Assembly: GCA_029582165.1 (NCBI GenBank)
Contig: CM055879.1
Coordinates: 37,357,330-37,421,329, forward strand
Length of the DNA: 64,000 nt
Reading direction: 5' to 3'
Origin: Portulaca oleracea
Taxonomy: Eukaryota > Streptophyta > Magnoliopsida > Caryophyllales > Portulacaceae
A program made the translations under genes and the position numbers. How positions within the stretch are numbered: position 1 is the stretch's first letter; each line of letters begins with the position of its first letter. Below the pieces are notes generated by a model. That model saw nothing but the letters and a program-made list of their open reading frames with translations, was not told the origin of the DNA and searched no databases. Shown piece after piece: positions 1-11,826 of this stretch.

Positions 1-1361
1 GTGTGTCTATCTTTGCACTTTCCAAGGTAAGAATTCACTCCGTTCTTTTATCATTTTACCTAGATCTTTTTCTCTGTTACTTGTATTATTCTGCATTCTT
101 TGATTGCATTGCTTATCTCAACAATGCTTGTTAATTGTTATGAATTACAATCAAAATGCTAAAAACTCCTTGGTCTTCTGCTTTACAGACCAGTGCAAAG
201 ACCATAAGCAAGCTGGCACGACCTAATGCTCCCCTCGGATATGGTCTCTGTTTCTTGAACCTTGCTTTTGATGGATTTACAAATGCTACACAGGATTCAA
301 TAACAGCTAGGTACTACAGCATGCTTCCCCTCTCTTTTATTCTGTAGCTGTGTGTTTTCATCATAAAAGATGAAATTCTTTGCATTTTAGTTGAACAATA
401 TGCATCGGGCAACATCTGTGTGTACAGAGTCCTTATTACTCCACAAAAAAGAAAAACCCTCCATAATGGATATTTGAGTTGTACACTGGGAAGTCCTATA
501 ATCTATTCGCTCTGCTGTTATTGGAACCCTACTACTTATACCCATTTTGTACCTTATCAGCTATACTTCTTGGGAGCATAGTGAACCTTCACCCATTAGT
601 TTCTATATATGAGATTGATTTGTCATTTTCTAGGGTTTTAAATAAGGATAGCTTGCTTGAGACCCCTGACTAACCCAAGATTTTAAAACCGTTCACTACC
701 TACTACTCCATGTAAAAGAAGTGGAACAGGTTTAGAGATGCATTTTGCTTAAGCCCACTACAATCTAAGCTGAAAAAATAGACCCTCTTTCAGCTATACT
801 GATTACAGACAAAACAATCGATATATAGTACATAGCATAAAAGGGCTTCCCAAGATGGAAATTTTCGACCAGTCTTCAATATAATTGTGTTCAAAAGGCT
901 TAGAAATGCTGGGAATGAACCTCATCATTCATTCATCATGACATCTACTCAGGTACCCAAAAACAAGTGCTTGGGACATAATGCTGGGAATGAACCTATG
1001 GGGCACCATATACAACATGATCTACATGTTTGGTTACCCTCAAGCGAGCGGCTACGAGGCCATTCGGTTCTGCCAGCAGCACCCAGAAGCCGGGTGGGAC
1101 ATCCTCTTCTACTGCCTGTGTGGGGCCGTCGGTCAGAACTTCATCTTCCTAACCATCAGCCGGTTCGGGTCCCTGACAAACACAACCATCACCACGACCC
1201 GTAAGTTTGTGAGCATTGTGGTGTCCTCCCTCTTGAGTGGCAACCCGTTGTCGACGGTCCAGTGGAGCAGTGTTGTCATGGTGTTTTCCGGGCTGTCCTA
1301 CCAGATCTACCTCAAATGGCAGAAGTTGCAGAGATTGACGAAGAAGCGGAAAACTACCTGA
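1..1361 (+). CDS. UTR3-like: UDP-galactose/UDP-glucose transporter, UTR1/UTR3 type (3' part only)
   Basis: Nucleotide-sugar antiporter of the drug/metabolite transporter superfamily (SLC35B group), which in plants carries UDP-Gal/UDP-Glc across the ER/Golgi membrane. Three exons are visible: 1-26 (enters from outside the window), 189-310 and 953-1361. Introns 27-188 and 311-952 are GT...AG, and the codon split at 310/953 restores the family reading SITARYPK. Conserved stretches include ISKLARPNAPLGYGLCFLNL, FDGFTNATQDSITARY, LCGAVGQNFIFLTISRFGSL and TTTRKFVSIVVSSLLSGNPL, all typical of the C-terminal half. The last residues are KKRKTT, with Lys at -3 and -5, which fits a KxKxx ER-retrieval signal. 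The 5' half, start codon and promoter lie off the window. The neighbour on the other side of a short spacer is a convergent MYB88/FLP gene. Orthology to UTR1 versus UTR3 cannot be decided here. Confidence 0.92.
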
Positions 1362-2383
1362 ATGAAAGAAGTGAAGAGAGGAGGATAATATGTAGTGTAA
1401 TGGAGTTTTGTGAAACTTGCCACAAACTGTTGGTGATGAGGGTTAAATAGTGATTAGGATATATATAGAGAGAAAAGTGTAACTAACTGAGTGAGTTTAG
1501 ATGAGAAGCTCATTGATTTATGGAGGTAAGAGAGCCATCATTCTTTATGCAATGTAAAACGATGTAGAAATGCCATATGGATATGGCACCTGGCTGTGAT
1601 TTGGATTTCTGTTTTCAGAATGAAAGCTTGTTTGAGCTTTGCTTGCTTATTTTGAGACTCATGATGATTTGAATAGTTTTTTATCTTTAAAAGTATGTTA
1701 CCATAAATGAAATGCTCCTTGATCAATACCTAAAACATAATTAGTAATGATAGTAATAATGTCTCAAACAAGTATAGCTGTAGAATTTTTGAATAAAGAA
1801 GACTTATATTCCTTCCGTTCCGTTCCTTAATATTTGTCTCCTTTTCAATGCAAATTTCTCAATATATAATGATATAGTATGCGAAACTAATATCGCGAAA
1901 AATAGTTTCATAATTTTTTCAAAATTACCTTGTTAAAAACGGATATTGAAGTATTGCATTAAAGATCGTAAAAATTAGTTAAAATTATTAAATATTAAAA
2001 AATGAATGCAGTATCACTCAGAAAAAATAAGGAAAAATATTGGCTAAAAGGGATTTTTTTCATAAATGTAATTGTAAGGTCCTTCCCATCTCTCTTTTTT
2101 TTTTTAAAAAAAAAAAATCTTTTTTAGAAAAAGGGAAATATTGGTTGGGTTGGAGGGAGAAAAGGTGAATCTGATGAATAACCTTTAATTTGTATGATCT
2201 TCCCTCCCATCTTTATACTTTAAAGTTTATGGTTTGGTTATGATCACTTTGTCCCCCCTTTACCTTCTCCCATTTTCCCAACTTAATATTAACCCATCTC
2301 TTCTTCTTCTTCTTCTTCTTCTCCACAGATTTCTCAAGATTCAGAGAGAGAAGACATCAAGTTTCAGTCAGCCAAAGTATGAG
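1362..2383. other. Spacer downstream of the transporter gene
   Basis: Holds the transporter 3'UTR, then AT-rich DNA. Around 1805-2060 there is a degenerate sequence starting like a Stowaway MITE end (ccttccgttcc), without a clear partner end. A CTT microsatellite occupies about 2300-2323, just before a segment that looks like a 5' leader (candidate small gene at 2384). No other gene seen. Confidence 0.5.
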
Positions 2384-3135
2384 ATGAGATCTGTAAGTAC
2401 AATCCCTTTTCCCTTATATGTAACATATATGAATGTTGTTAATACCTCTATTTTCCTGCATTTCTGAAAGTGGGTAATCACACAATCTGTAGTAGTAAGC
2501 ACATACAATTTTACATTACCACTCAAATTATCTTTGAGAGTTTAGATTACATCACATCACTCATTACACCCATTGAGCACTGAGCAATATTCAAACTTTA
2601 GAAAAACAAAAAAAGAACACTTATTCTGTACTATTGCCACACCATGAGAATGGGAAGAAAAAAACACCAAAAAGGATTACCATTTCCACTGGTTAATCCT
2701 CCAAGACTCCAACTCATCTTGCTTATATCTGTTTCGGGTGTCGCTGTGACACCCATGTATGAATCATCATATCATTATACACTCTAACATAAAACTAAGT
2801 CAACTAACTGTCTGCAGGCTCCTGTACAAAGAAACATAGACACACACACACACATACTCATTGGGGGATTGAATACCGGAATTCAATCCCCCATGAAAAC
2901 AAACCAAAGAATGACACATACAAACTATTAACTCTCTTTCTCTCTGGGGTTGTCGCAGAGAGCGAAACAGGAAAAAGAATTTGTGGTTATGCAGGAGAAT
3001 GTCGGGGTGACATCCCGGATGGAAATGCAGGCAGAGCATAACAAACCCTCTTGGAAAAAACTTCGGGCCTATTTGGCTGCTGGTAGAGGTGTAAAAGAAG
3101 GAAAATCAAAGAAGGGAAAATTTCTGATATTATGA
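2384..3135 (+). CDS. Candidate two-exon small basic protein (61 aa), unrecognised
   Basis: Possible ATG at 2384 followed after nine bases by a perfect donor (GTAAGT at 2393). An acceptor TTGTCGCAG ends at 2958, and the second exon 2959-3135 keeps the frame for 58 more codons. The joined product would be 61 aa, Lys/Arg-rich, with a tail reading GRGVKEGKSKKGK. There is no signal peptide and no known domain. An ATG five bases upstream (2379) opens a two-codon ORF that would compete. The model ends 28 bp before the last exon of the convergent MYB gene, so the two transcripts would overlap at their 3' ends. It may instead be a non-coding transcript or chance. I do not recognise the protein. Confidence 0.22.
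2862..2893. repeat. Perfect 13-bp inverted repeat (short hairpin)
   Basis: Arms tgggggattgaat (2862-2874) and attcaatccccca (2881-2893) are exact reverse complements around a 6-base loop. Flanks do not extend the pairing, so it is shorter than a usual microRNA precursor. Confidence 0.7.
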
Positions 3136-3162
3136 TGCAGGGTAGAGTATGTTATTTGCTGT

Positions 3163-6100
3163 TCAGAGGCCTTGCAGAAGGGCTTTTCTGCAAGGTGGTG
3201 AATCCAAGGGGTTGCTGATTGTGTTTGAGGCTGGTGATTCGAGTCCGAGTGTTTTCAGTAAGAAGTGCCTCTCCTGCAATACATAGAGGTAAAATTATTC
3301 AGTATGATGTCGATTTCTTGACAATAAAATTCATGACACTAGGCAGTGAAAGTTCAGTATTTGCTGTCTAGAGTCTCAATTTTCCCTGCACTAACATAAC
3401 ATTCCCCTTAACATACATCCAAAACCAAAACCAATATTCCGAAATCCTGCCTAGGCAGGGTATGGATGGGTCAGATGTAGCAGTCTTGCCCCTAAATTTT
3501 GCAATTTAGAGAGACTAATTTCATGTTTTTTCCACACCTTCTTACATGACAATTATCGGGGTACTTTGTGGTTGCAAGTTTTCTCAAATTCAGTACAGAA
3601 ATGCATGTTAAAGCAGCAAGATCTTTGGACCTTCCTTGGTCACATAACCGGTGCTTAACTCCTTTTGTTGCATAAGTCTGAACTACTCCCACTTCCCCGT
3701 CTTTTCGCAAGAACATATGATGGATGACAAGTATTGGGGATTATGTTTAAAATGGAGAATAAATAGGTCTTTCTTTTTTGCAGATATGGCTGCTATATTG
3801 ATCTTGAGAGGCATCAATATTGCCCACTAAGGTATAGCAAGGAGAAATGCTGATGCAGGACAACAAACAACAACAAACATTCCTAGAGAGGGTCCAAAAG
3901 AACTCACTGAGCATTTCATTATTTGACAGTATTTGCTAAGAAAACAGATTTTGTGTGATCTTTGAAGTAAGTATGAATAGCTTTTACTAATACAACTCGT
4001 TGCATTTCAGCAAGGGCAAAGATAAGATAGCTTACACTTTCTGAAAACTGTGGGCTCGGGATTGTGGATGCCAGTGATCTGAAAAGCGGGGTTTCTTGAA
4101 CCGGGGAACTGAACTCTGCAGTCAACAACCAACCCAGAAACACTTCAGTCACTAAAATCAGAACACCTTTCTCATGTTTTACACACACAAAAACATACCA
4201 CAACCAAATTGTAGTTACCTTGATCTGTTGTAGGGCGGGGGAGGGCCTTATCTAGTGACATGTCAGCACCCTCATCGTCTCCTAAATGTATTGACCGCGA
4301 TGCTGCTCCAATGTCATCGTGCATGGTGCATATTTCTGGTTGAGACTGCTCTCCTTGCTCGCTCGCTGTAGTGGACAAGATGGTTGATCCAGTGCTGTAT
4401 TCAGAGCTGCATGGGGACTCGTACACATCAGGATACCTGCACAGTTCAGACAAGCATCAGAATGATTGATTTTTAAGCAAACGAAACCCTGTTTTGGTTC
4501 ATTTTGAGTACCTCAGTGAAGGATGGATTCCTTCGTTGCTTCTTAACTCTTCCACCAGGTCTTTGATATCATCCAGTTGTAAACCCACCTCGGCTAATTC
4601 GGTTCTGAGTTCCTCACTGTCTTTGCTTTTACCAAAGAAATTTTGGATCACCTACAGGTAGGAGTTTCAACTTCTAAGCAATGTAGTTGGTAAATGAAGA
4701 AAAGCAGTGTGTGTTTGATCGAAATCTAGGAGAAGTTCTCACTTTCCAAGCACCCTCGGTGGTTAGATCTGTGTTCTCGGTGTTTATTTTTATGGCAAGA
4801 GAGCTCAGTAGCTCTGCTTGTTGCATCAATGCAGCAACCTTTGGATCATCCTTTCTGAGAAATGTTCCTTCCGTTTTCTTGTCAGCTGTCATTAAAAACA
4901 TCGGTTAGTTTGTCTGAGATATGCGATTTCCAAACTATATTTTAACTCCAATCAGCAGTGATCAGCAATAAGTTCCTTATGATAAGTTGAAAAGAACAAG
5001 CCCTTAGTTGCTTAACCAGTATTCTTGACAAAACTTTACTTACCAAACCAGTTTAAGAAACAAGGCATACGGTCCATAATTTATAAGATTATCAGAAAAT
5101 GACTGCCACTTGATTAAAGTCAAGGTCTTTAATATGCAAATTCAAACTGTAAACAGCAGACATTTTGACAAATTGTACTCAGAAAACCTCGCTGTCAAAG
5201 GACGTTACCATCAATCAAGCACTCCTTGGGTGTGGCAACCATTGATGAATTATCAACATTATGGAAATTCCTAGCCAACACTGCAAAAGGAGGTCTTAAT
5301 TGCGGTTTCGCAATCCCACCCTCCTTGTTTAATACATTCACAGAACCGCAATCTGCTGCTATCGCATTCGGAATGTGGGCTCTTCTGACAATGACACACC
5401 ATGACAGCAACCAACTGTTAGAACGTAACATCTCGAAAACCTCTTCTAATTTCAAACACCCAGTTCGAATTTTTAGTTTAGTACCTCAACTTCTTAAGCG
5501 GCGATTCAATACCATGAGTTTGAAACCTGTTTTCGAGCAAGATCCTTTTGTTGTTGTTTGCATTGGTAAATGCTTTGCTATTCTCCTTGGCCAATGCTTC
5601 GTGTTTCGCCCTCTTCTTGCACAATGTTGTGAACCGGTTTTTGACAGCATTGTCAGTTCTGCATAAACAACACAAAATCAATCAACAAACAACATCGAAA
5701 ACGAAACTCAACAAAAAACACACACACACACAGACTTACCTCCCTGAGACAACCTTTGCTATTTCAGTCCATCTATTACCAAAAATCTTTTGGGCCTGCA
5801 TATCAACTACTGATAATGTCAAAAACCAGGTTTACAGTTAACACTTAATACTACTTTTGATAATCTTATTTTGAAGTGTTAGGTAGTAGCTTAAGAAACA
5901 CTAATTACCTCACATAGTAACAGATCTTCTTCTGGTGACCAACCCCCTTTTTTGAAATCAGAATTCAGATAAGTGTACCATCTACAAACAACAACATGGT
6001 AGTTTTTACATAAAGAGCATATATCAGAATAAATTCCTTGTGTATTTAGAGTGGAGGGGCCAACTTTAAAAAGCAAAAAACTTTTTCACATTCAACTAAA

Positions 6101-6568
6101 TTAATATTATAATCTTCTTCTTACTCACCTTCTTCTACACTGCCTCGTTGTTTTATCCTTAAATTTTGATGCAATGATCGTCCAACTGAAATACCCAGAA
6201 AAAGAAAGGGAGAAATCTCATCAATTTCAACATACCCATGAACAAACATTGGATACCCTTTTAAGATCAAAAATCACCAGATTAAAAAAAATACAGAAGA
6301 GGGAGAATCAATAAAGCAATACTTTTCAGTTCCATGTAATCTAATTTGCTCCCTCAATATATCATCCTCCTGCAAATCCGAAGCATTTTACCATCATCGA
6401 TGGTGGTTGTATAAATAATTAAATCAGAATTTGAAATTTGAAAAAATAAATACTTTAATAATTTACCTCCTGAGTCCAAGTAACAATACGGCGTTCTTTG
6501 GGTTTAGCAGAAGACCCATCTTCATGGCTAACCTGCTTACCCTGCGACGTCGTTGATGTCGTCGTCAT
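3163..6568 (-). CDS. FLP/MYB88-like: R2R3-MYB transcription factor, FOUR LIPS/MYB88 (MYB124) type
   Basis: Nuclear R2R3-MYB. In Arabidopsis FLP and MYB88 limit the last symmetric division of the stomatal lineage and act in lateral-root and reproductive development. Twelve exons join in frame: 6467-6568, 6323-6369, 6129-6185, 5909-5981, 5740-5795, 5485-5658, 5209-5384, 4743-4885, 4512-4651, 4219-4436, 4036-4115, 3163-3273, giving 458 aa, close to the family length. All introns are GT...AG. R2 spans about residues 27-77 (RIVTWTQEEDD, IIASKFKDKTTRQCRRRW) and R3 about 79-128 (GGWSPEEDLLLCEAQKIFG, EIAKVVSGRTDNAVKNRF). Family-specific C-terminal blocks are FLRKDDPKVAALMQQAELL, SPCSSEYSTGSTIL, ETPLFRSLASTIPSPQFSES and, in the final exon, RHFLLKTLGLES with the ending RKALLQGL. 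ATG at 6568 precedes TTTSTTSQGK. The 762-bp last intron (3274-4035) holds no other feature I can see. Confidence 0.95.
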
Positions 6569-6923
6569 TTTTCAAAATCGAACCCTTCAACTTGCATACT
6601 CTCGAATACAATCAATCACTGTTCAATCCAAAACACAAAAACCCAGATTGAAAAACCCTAAAAAAAACTCTCTTTCTTACACCCAGATTGTTGAATTTGA
6701 TTATGAATGAAAAGGGAAAAAACTTAAGCATGAAAAGGGGTAACTGGGTGCATGATGAGAGATCTGAAAAGGAAGAAACTTACGAGTATGAGATGAACAG
6801 GATTAAACGATCCCAGAAGTTGAAAAATGGATGAAATGTGGGATAGAATTACATAAACATAAACATAAACATGGGTAAGTTTATATTTTAGTGTCTGAAA
6901 AGACTAGCTTTTTGGCTGTCTAT

Positions 6924-6967
<44 letters not shown>

Positions 6968-7249
6968 ATATAACGGAAGAGAGTGGGCGGGGAATAGTTG
7001 AGTTTAGAGAGAGAAGGGGTGAAGTTTGAATGAGAACTCTGAAATCAATGGTTGGTCTTCTTTGGTTATTATGGTATTCATGTTGGGTGTTGTCATTTGT
7101 CACATGCTTTGCTTGCTCCCTCTTCCATGCCAATTATCATACTTATATCACCCATCTAATTAACAATATTATTTTGAATTTCTTTCCTTCATGGAGATTC
7201 AACATCATTTCTTTTTTAATTATCCCATCATGTTTGAGAAATTGAGAAT
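6569..7249 (-). promoter_or_regulatory. Upstream region of the FLP/MYB88-like gene with GA/CT tract
   Basis: Non-coding DNA immediately 5' of the MYB start codon. It contains a pure GA repeat at 6926-6964 (CT on the gene strand), the type of tract common in plant 5' leaders and core promoters and a potential GAGA-factor (BBR/BPC) site. I cannot fix a TATA box or transcription start. Confidence 0.4.
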
Positions 7250-10200
7250 GTTTTTATCTTAAAATTCATATGTATTTTAATTTATTATGAGTAGTTTGTT
7301 ACAAGGCTTAGTCTAGTAGTATTGGATTGTGTTGAAACAGTGGAAATGCACCCTTTTCTGGGTAGTCGTAGTCAGCCTAAGGACTAGAATCAAAGGTTCT
7401 GTGGAACTACTAACTTTTTAGCTAGGAACGCCCGGTCTTGTTAGTAGCGGAGTGAATGAAGGTTTTTTTAAGAACTGTATATAGAGTGAAAAGTTCGGTA
7501 GAATGTTCCAGAAAGGAGGCAAGGTTGCATCACTAGAGCACTAGTCAATCAATGCATGGTGGTGACCAGTTTGATATTGATCAATGTTGATTAGTGTTAA
7601 TAAGATTTGATCAATGTTCATCAGTGCTAATTGGAGCCGACTGCATAACTTGAAAAAATGACAAATTAAAGTGTTAATTGTTGTGCTACTAAGTGTTGAT
7701 TGATGATCGTAAGTGCTTAGAATAATTTAGGAGAACAAACCCTACAATCGTAGCTTTAGACTTTAGAGCATTTGTAATCTTGAGTAACTCAGAGTTATGC
7801 ATTTGCTGGCCGGAAGAGATATGGGGTGACTTGTATCTAAGCATGCAATTGAATCACTCACGAGTGACTTGCCAGTTGACTAGTGAATTATGATGCAAGA
7901 CGCTACAGATATAATATTATTCATAATTGTAAAACTTAATTATAATTTTTTTTAAAAAAAAAATTTAAGACTATGAGACTAATTATCCCTACTTATCATT
8001 GTAAATAAAAGAAAAATCATAAAGGTAAACAATTCTCAACCTTATTTTGGTCCTAAAAGATTTACAATGCTAGCATTTGATACATAATTTTAGGATATTT
8101 TAGATCTAAATGTCCATAATGTCAATAGTATAATTTTAATTTGCATGAGCTTGATCTTTTTTAATTCAAAAGCACATTTCATCTCATGAAGACCAAACCA
8201 TCAATCAAAATCAAATTTAGAGTTACTTTTAGATAATACTTTCACGAGTTTGATCTACTAAAAAAAACTTAGATTTCACTAAAATCATAAAAAAAAAATT
8301 GTAATATGTATTTCACATGTAAAATGATGAGCCATCTATTAGCTAGCAAAATAAACAAAAGTGGACCTTTTGGAAATACATTTTAATATTAAACATTTCA
8401 AAACTACAATAATTCACAAGTAACTCAAAATGAATGTAACAATGATGATTAGCAAAAGTGATTTCTTTTCATTAATGTACATATTACCTTTCATTGCCTA
8501 GTTCTAAAATTTCTTGATAAATAGAAAAGCAAGATTGTGAAATGTCACAAATCAAACTCCATTCTATATCAAAATAAATAAGGCGGTGTAAGTAATTCAA
8601 CATATTAGGATTGAGTTGTACGGCCGTTGGCCCTACTCTTCTTATGTTCTCAAAAATTAAAATAAAAGACTATTTTAGTCATTATTATTATTAATTTAGG
8701 CTGAATTTGTTGTCATAATTATCAATTAATCATAGTTTTTATGCTTATTATAATCGTATTACTAGGAAACTCTATGATTTTAAGCCAAAAAGCCGGCCAA
8801 AAGCAATAATTATATTCACTATGTAACAATTAAAATTAAGAAAATGCATAATAAAATGAATTGAATATATTGCGATTGAATTTAAAACAAGGCATGATGT
8901 TGTTCGTGACAAGAAGCGCACCTACTCGATGAAATTTTGTTTATTCATAACAAAAATGTTTCAATTCAATGCTCTGTGGGTTGTTGCTGCACATCTTGTA
9001 CTCTTCCTACATTATTATTTACCAACTTATTATATTTTCTATTTCTTTATTCATTCATTCATTTATTTTTATCCCATCAACCAATGAATTGAAATGCAAT
9101 ACAATGCAAGTAGGACCAAACCTACTCTTGATCTCATATTTTCTCTTGGATCAAAGCATATTTCTATTTGCTAGATGAAAAAATTGAAAATAGATAATTT
9201 GAATTTTAGTTTTTTTTTCTCATACACTAATAAACTTATTTAGTTCAACAAATTATAGATTTATATACATTAAAGTTGATATTATGATGGGTGTCGTAAT
9301 GTCTTCTATTGGACATTTGTGTTTCCAATATCTGCCTTATTTTCTCAACATGGTGATACTGTTTTTGTAGTGTTGATGGCACTGAGATTGATTGAATAAA
9401 ATTCTTATCTAAGAGGTCGATTATCTATCGAAAAAAGTTGACATTATTGTCATATACATTGAAAATTCAGACTAATTATATATTCAACATATTAAACTCT
9501 AACTAAAAACGAATATATATACTGAATTAAAAGCTCATCTATGATTATGTTATTTTGAGAAGTATCAAATGTTTCTTTTTTATGAAAGAGAAGTATCAAA
9601 TGTTAAAATTATAGAGTATAAATTAAATGAGAGTGTGACTTTAGTAAAATAAGGGAATTGAAATGGAGAGAAGTTGAAATTAAAGGAGCTAGGCATCCAA
9701 TAGTAGTAAGTTAGGGAATGCTTCCCAACCCCTTGAAATTGAAGTAATAAAGAATGGTAGATTTTAAATTAATTTTACAACCACCAACCCTTAATTCAAT
9801 CCACCCTTGTTCATGTGGTCACGTGGATGGCAAGTGTTTACATTATCATTCCTGATTCTCTTCTCAATATGTGCATCTGTAGATTCTTCTTCCTTTCTTT
9901 TTCAAATTTCCTGAGGTGACATATTCAATATTAGAAAAAAGTTTTGTTTTAAATAACAGACAAGAAGAAAAAGAAAGTTTATGTATATTTGCTAATTAAG
10001 CCTCTTTTCTATTTAATTGTTTAGGTCATTTGATAGTTAGACTGTGATAGTATATTTTTTGATAGAAAATAATACAGTAACTCTCATTAATAATCAGCAA
10101 ATTGTTCATGAGTACAAGTATAGATTTCCATAGGAAATACTAGCCTTGTTTTTTGGTTGAGTTATTTTTAGGTTTGAATGGATAAGTGGGGATAAGTTAT

Positions 10201-11200
10201 TATGTTTTTTTTAGAGAATTAGAGTAGATGTTTTTTAGAGAATTGTGTAAGGTTTGGATAAATTAGTATAATTTATAATAGGTTTAGATAGGTTGATTAA
10301 ACCTAATCAAAGAACAGGGTCACATTATGATACATTCAACCATGCATGTTCTTACTCAGTATATATAATTTTCACCAAATTATATGCAACCTGCAGTTAC
10401 CATGTTACACTCCCTCTTGACATATAACTCCATCGACAAACTTCAAACTTATAACTTCACAAAGGAATATCATTTGTGATCAGGAAAGTTCTTTTTTCTT
10501 TATTGAAAAGAAGGAATTAAAAATAATATTTTTAATATATATATATATATATATGAACTTTGAAATTAAAAAAGAGAACATTTACTGCTAGATGTTTGAT
10601 TAGATAAATTAACTTGAATAGCAAAATAACTTTATTCACTGTGCCTAGTTATATTTCCTTGCTTTTGGTTCACTTCTGTAGTTATGTACCTCCCCAGAAA
10701 CTAACAATTTGAATTAATATTATTTAATTATTGGATCTTAATTAATCCAAAGTCAAAAGTTTTATACATGCAACAGTTAATGATATATCCAATAAATCCT
10801 GGGAAATTAATTACTGATTGTCTTGTCTATACATACAGACTACAGCTGTGATAAACCAATTTGGTTCGACACAGAAGTGGCCACAGCTTTCCAGGAAACC
10901 CTCTATTTAAACCTCCTCCTCCATTTCTCTCTGTCTTCCATTTCTATCATTATTAGTTTACCTTATTAATCCTTAAAATTTAAAAAGTCAATCTATTACT
11001 TCAAACAAAAGTATTTCTTTCCTTTAAATAAAAAGTAAAAGTATTTCTCTAACAATAGAGGTTTTTTTTTTATTCTTCTTATTTAAATTAAGATAACTTC
11101 AGAAATTTTTAAGTCGTACGTGTGAATGATAAAGAACAGTACAATATTATAGAATAATTAATCAAATATAAAATTTAACATAATAGTATTATATATTATA
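7250..11200. other. Gene-free AT-rich spacer
   Basis: No coding region with recognisable domains or codon bias on either strand. Short AT repeats occur near 10530-10550. The area round 7330-7560 has moderate GC but is stop-rich in all frames. No tRNA, CRISPR or intact transposon ends seen. Confidence 0.5.
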
Positions 11201-11208
11201 TAATTAGA

Positions 11209-11288
11209 TCAAAACTTCATTGATATTGATATACATTTCGTATTACAATCAAAACTTCATTGATATTGATATACATTTCGTATTACAA
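11209..11288. repeat. Perfect 40-bp tandem duplication
   Basis: Two exact copies of a 40-bp unit (11209-11248 and 11249-11288) containing cttcattgatattgatatac. The lack of any difference points to a recent local duplication. Confidence 0.9.
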
Positions 11289-11543
11289 TCCATTCTCCTG
11301 TTTAGAGATTACAACACTACAAAAGAAAATAAGAAAATAACATAAAACAAACATAATTTTGCTTGATGTTTACACTTATAATTAGAAGCTAAGGGATTAT
11401 CAAATTTATTTTTCAATTATCATGGGAAAATTTATAATTTTTGAAGGGACCATGATCTATTTTATTTATTTATTTATTTTGAGCAAATGATGATCTATTT
11501 TTAAAAGGGGTGGTAAATGTTGACTGACTGTTAAGTTATTAAT

Positions 11544-11545
<2 letters not shown>

Positions 11546-11574
<29 letters not shown>
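11546..11574. repeat. AT microsatellite
   Basis: Uninterrupted (AT)n next to the left end of the MITE at 11575. Confidence 0.95.
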
Positions 11575-11576
<2 letters not shown>

Positions 11577-11826
11577 GAACTGATCACATAAGTATGGAAC
11601 TGTGATGAGCATGTAAGCATGGATGAATTTTAAGTAATGTTTTTGAGGACATCAAGTTTGTATGTTGAACATCAAGGGGACATCAAGTTTGTATGTTGAA
11701 CATCAAGGGGACATCAGTTCACCATGCAAACTTGATGTCCCCTAAAACAATACCTGATCTCATAAAATTTACTAGATGTCCTTCCATGCTAACATGCTCA
11801 CCAAAGTTCTATACTCATTTGATCCC
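11575..11826. mobile_element. MITE-like element with about 45-bp terminal inverted repeats
   Basis: The left end gggaactgatcacataagta ... gtgatgagcatgtaagcatgga matches the reverse complement of the right end (tccatgctaacatgctcacc ... actcatttgatcccc). Inside, a 31-bp unit (acatcaagtttgtatgttga...) is repeated head to tail at about 11649-11710, and a third, inverted partial copy (caaacttgatgtccc) follows near 11727, so the element can fold back on itself. Superfamily not determined. No clear TSD because it lies between AT- and CT-rich tracts. Confidence 0.7.

Noticed and set aside
3492..3716. 74-aa minus-strand frame in the last intron of the FLP-like gene
   Set aside because: No match to the family; the true last exon (3163-3273) restores the conserved C-terminus.
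3919..4035. Read-through C-terminus of exon 11 of the FLP-like gene
   Set aside because: A perfect donor (GTAAGC) at 4035 and the conserved downstream exon show that it is spliced.
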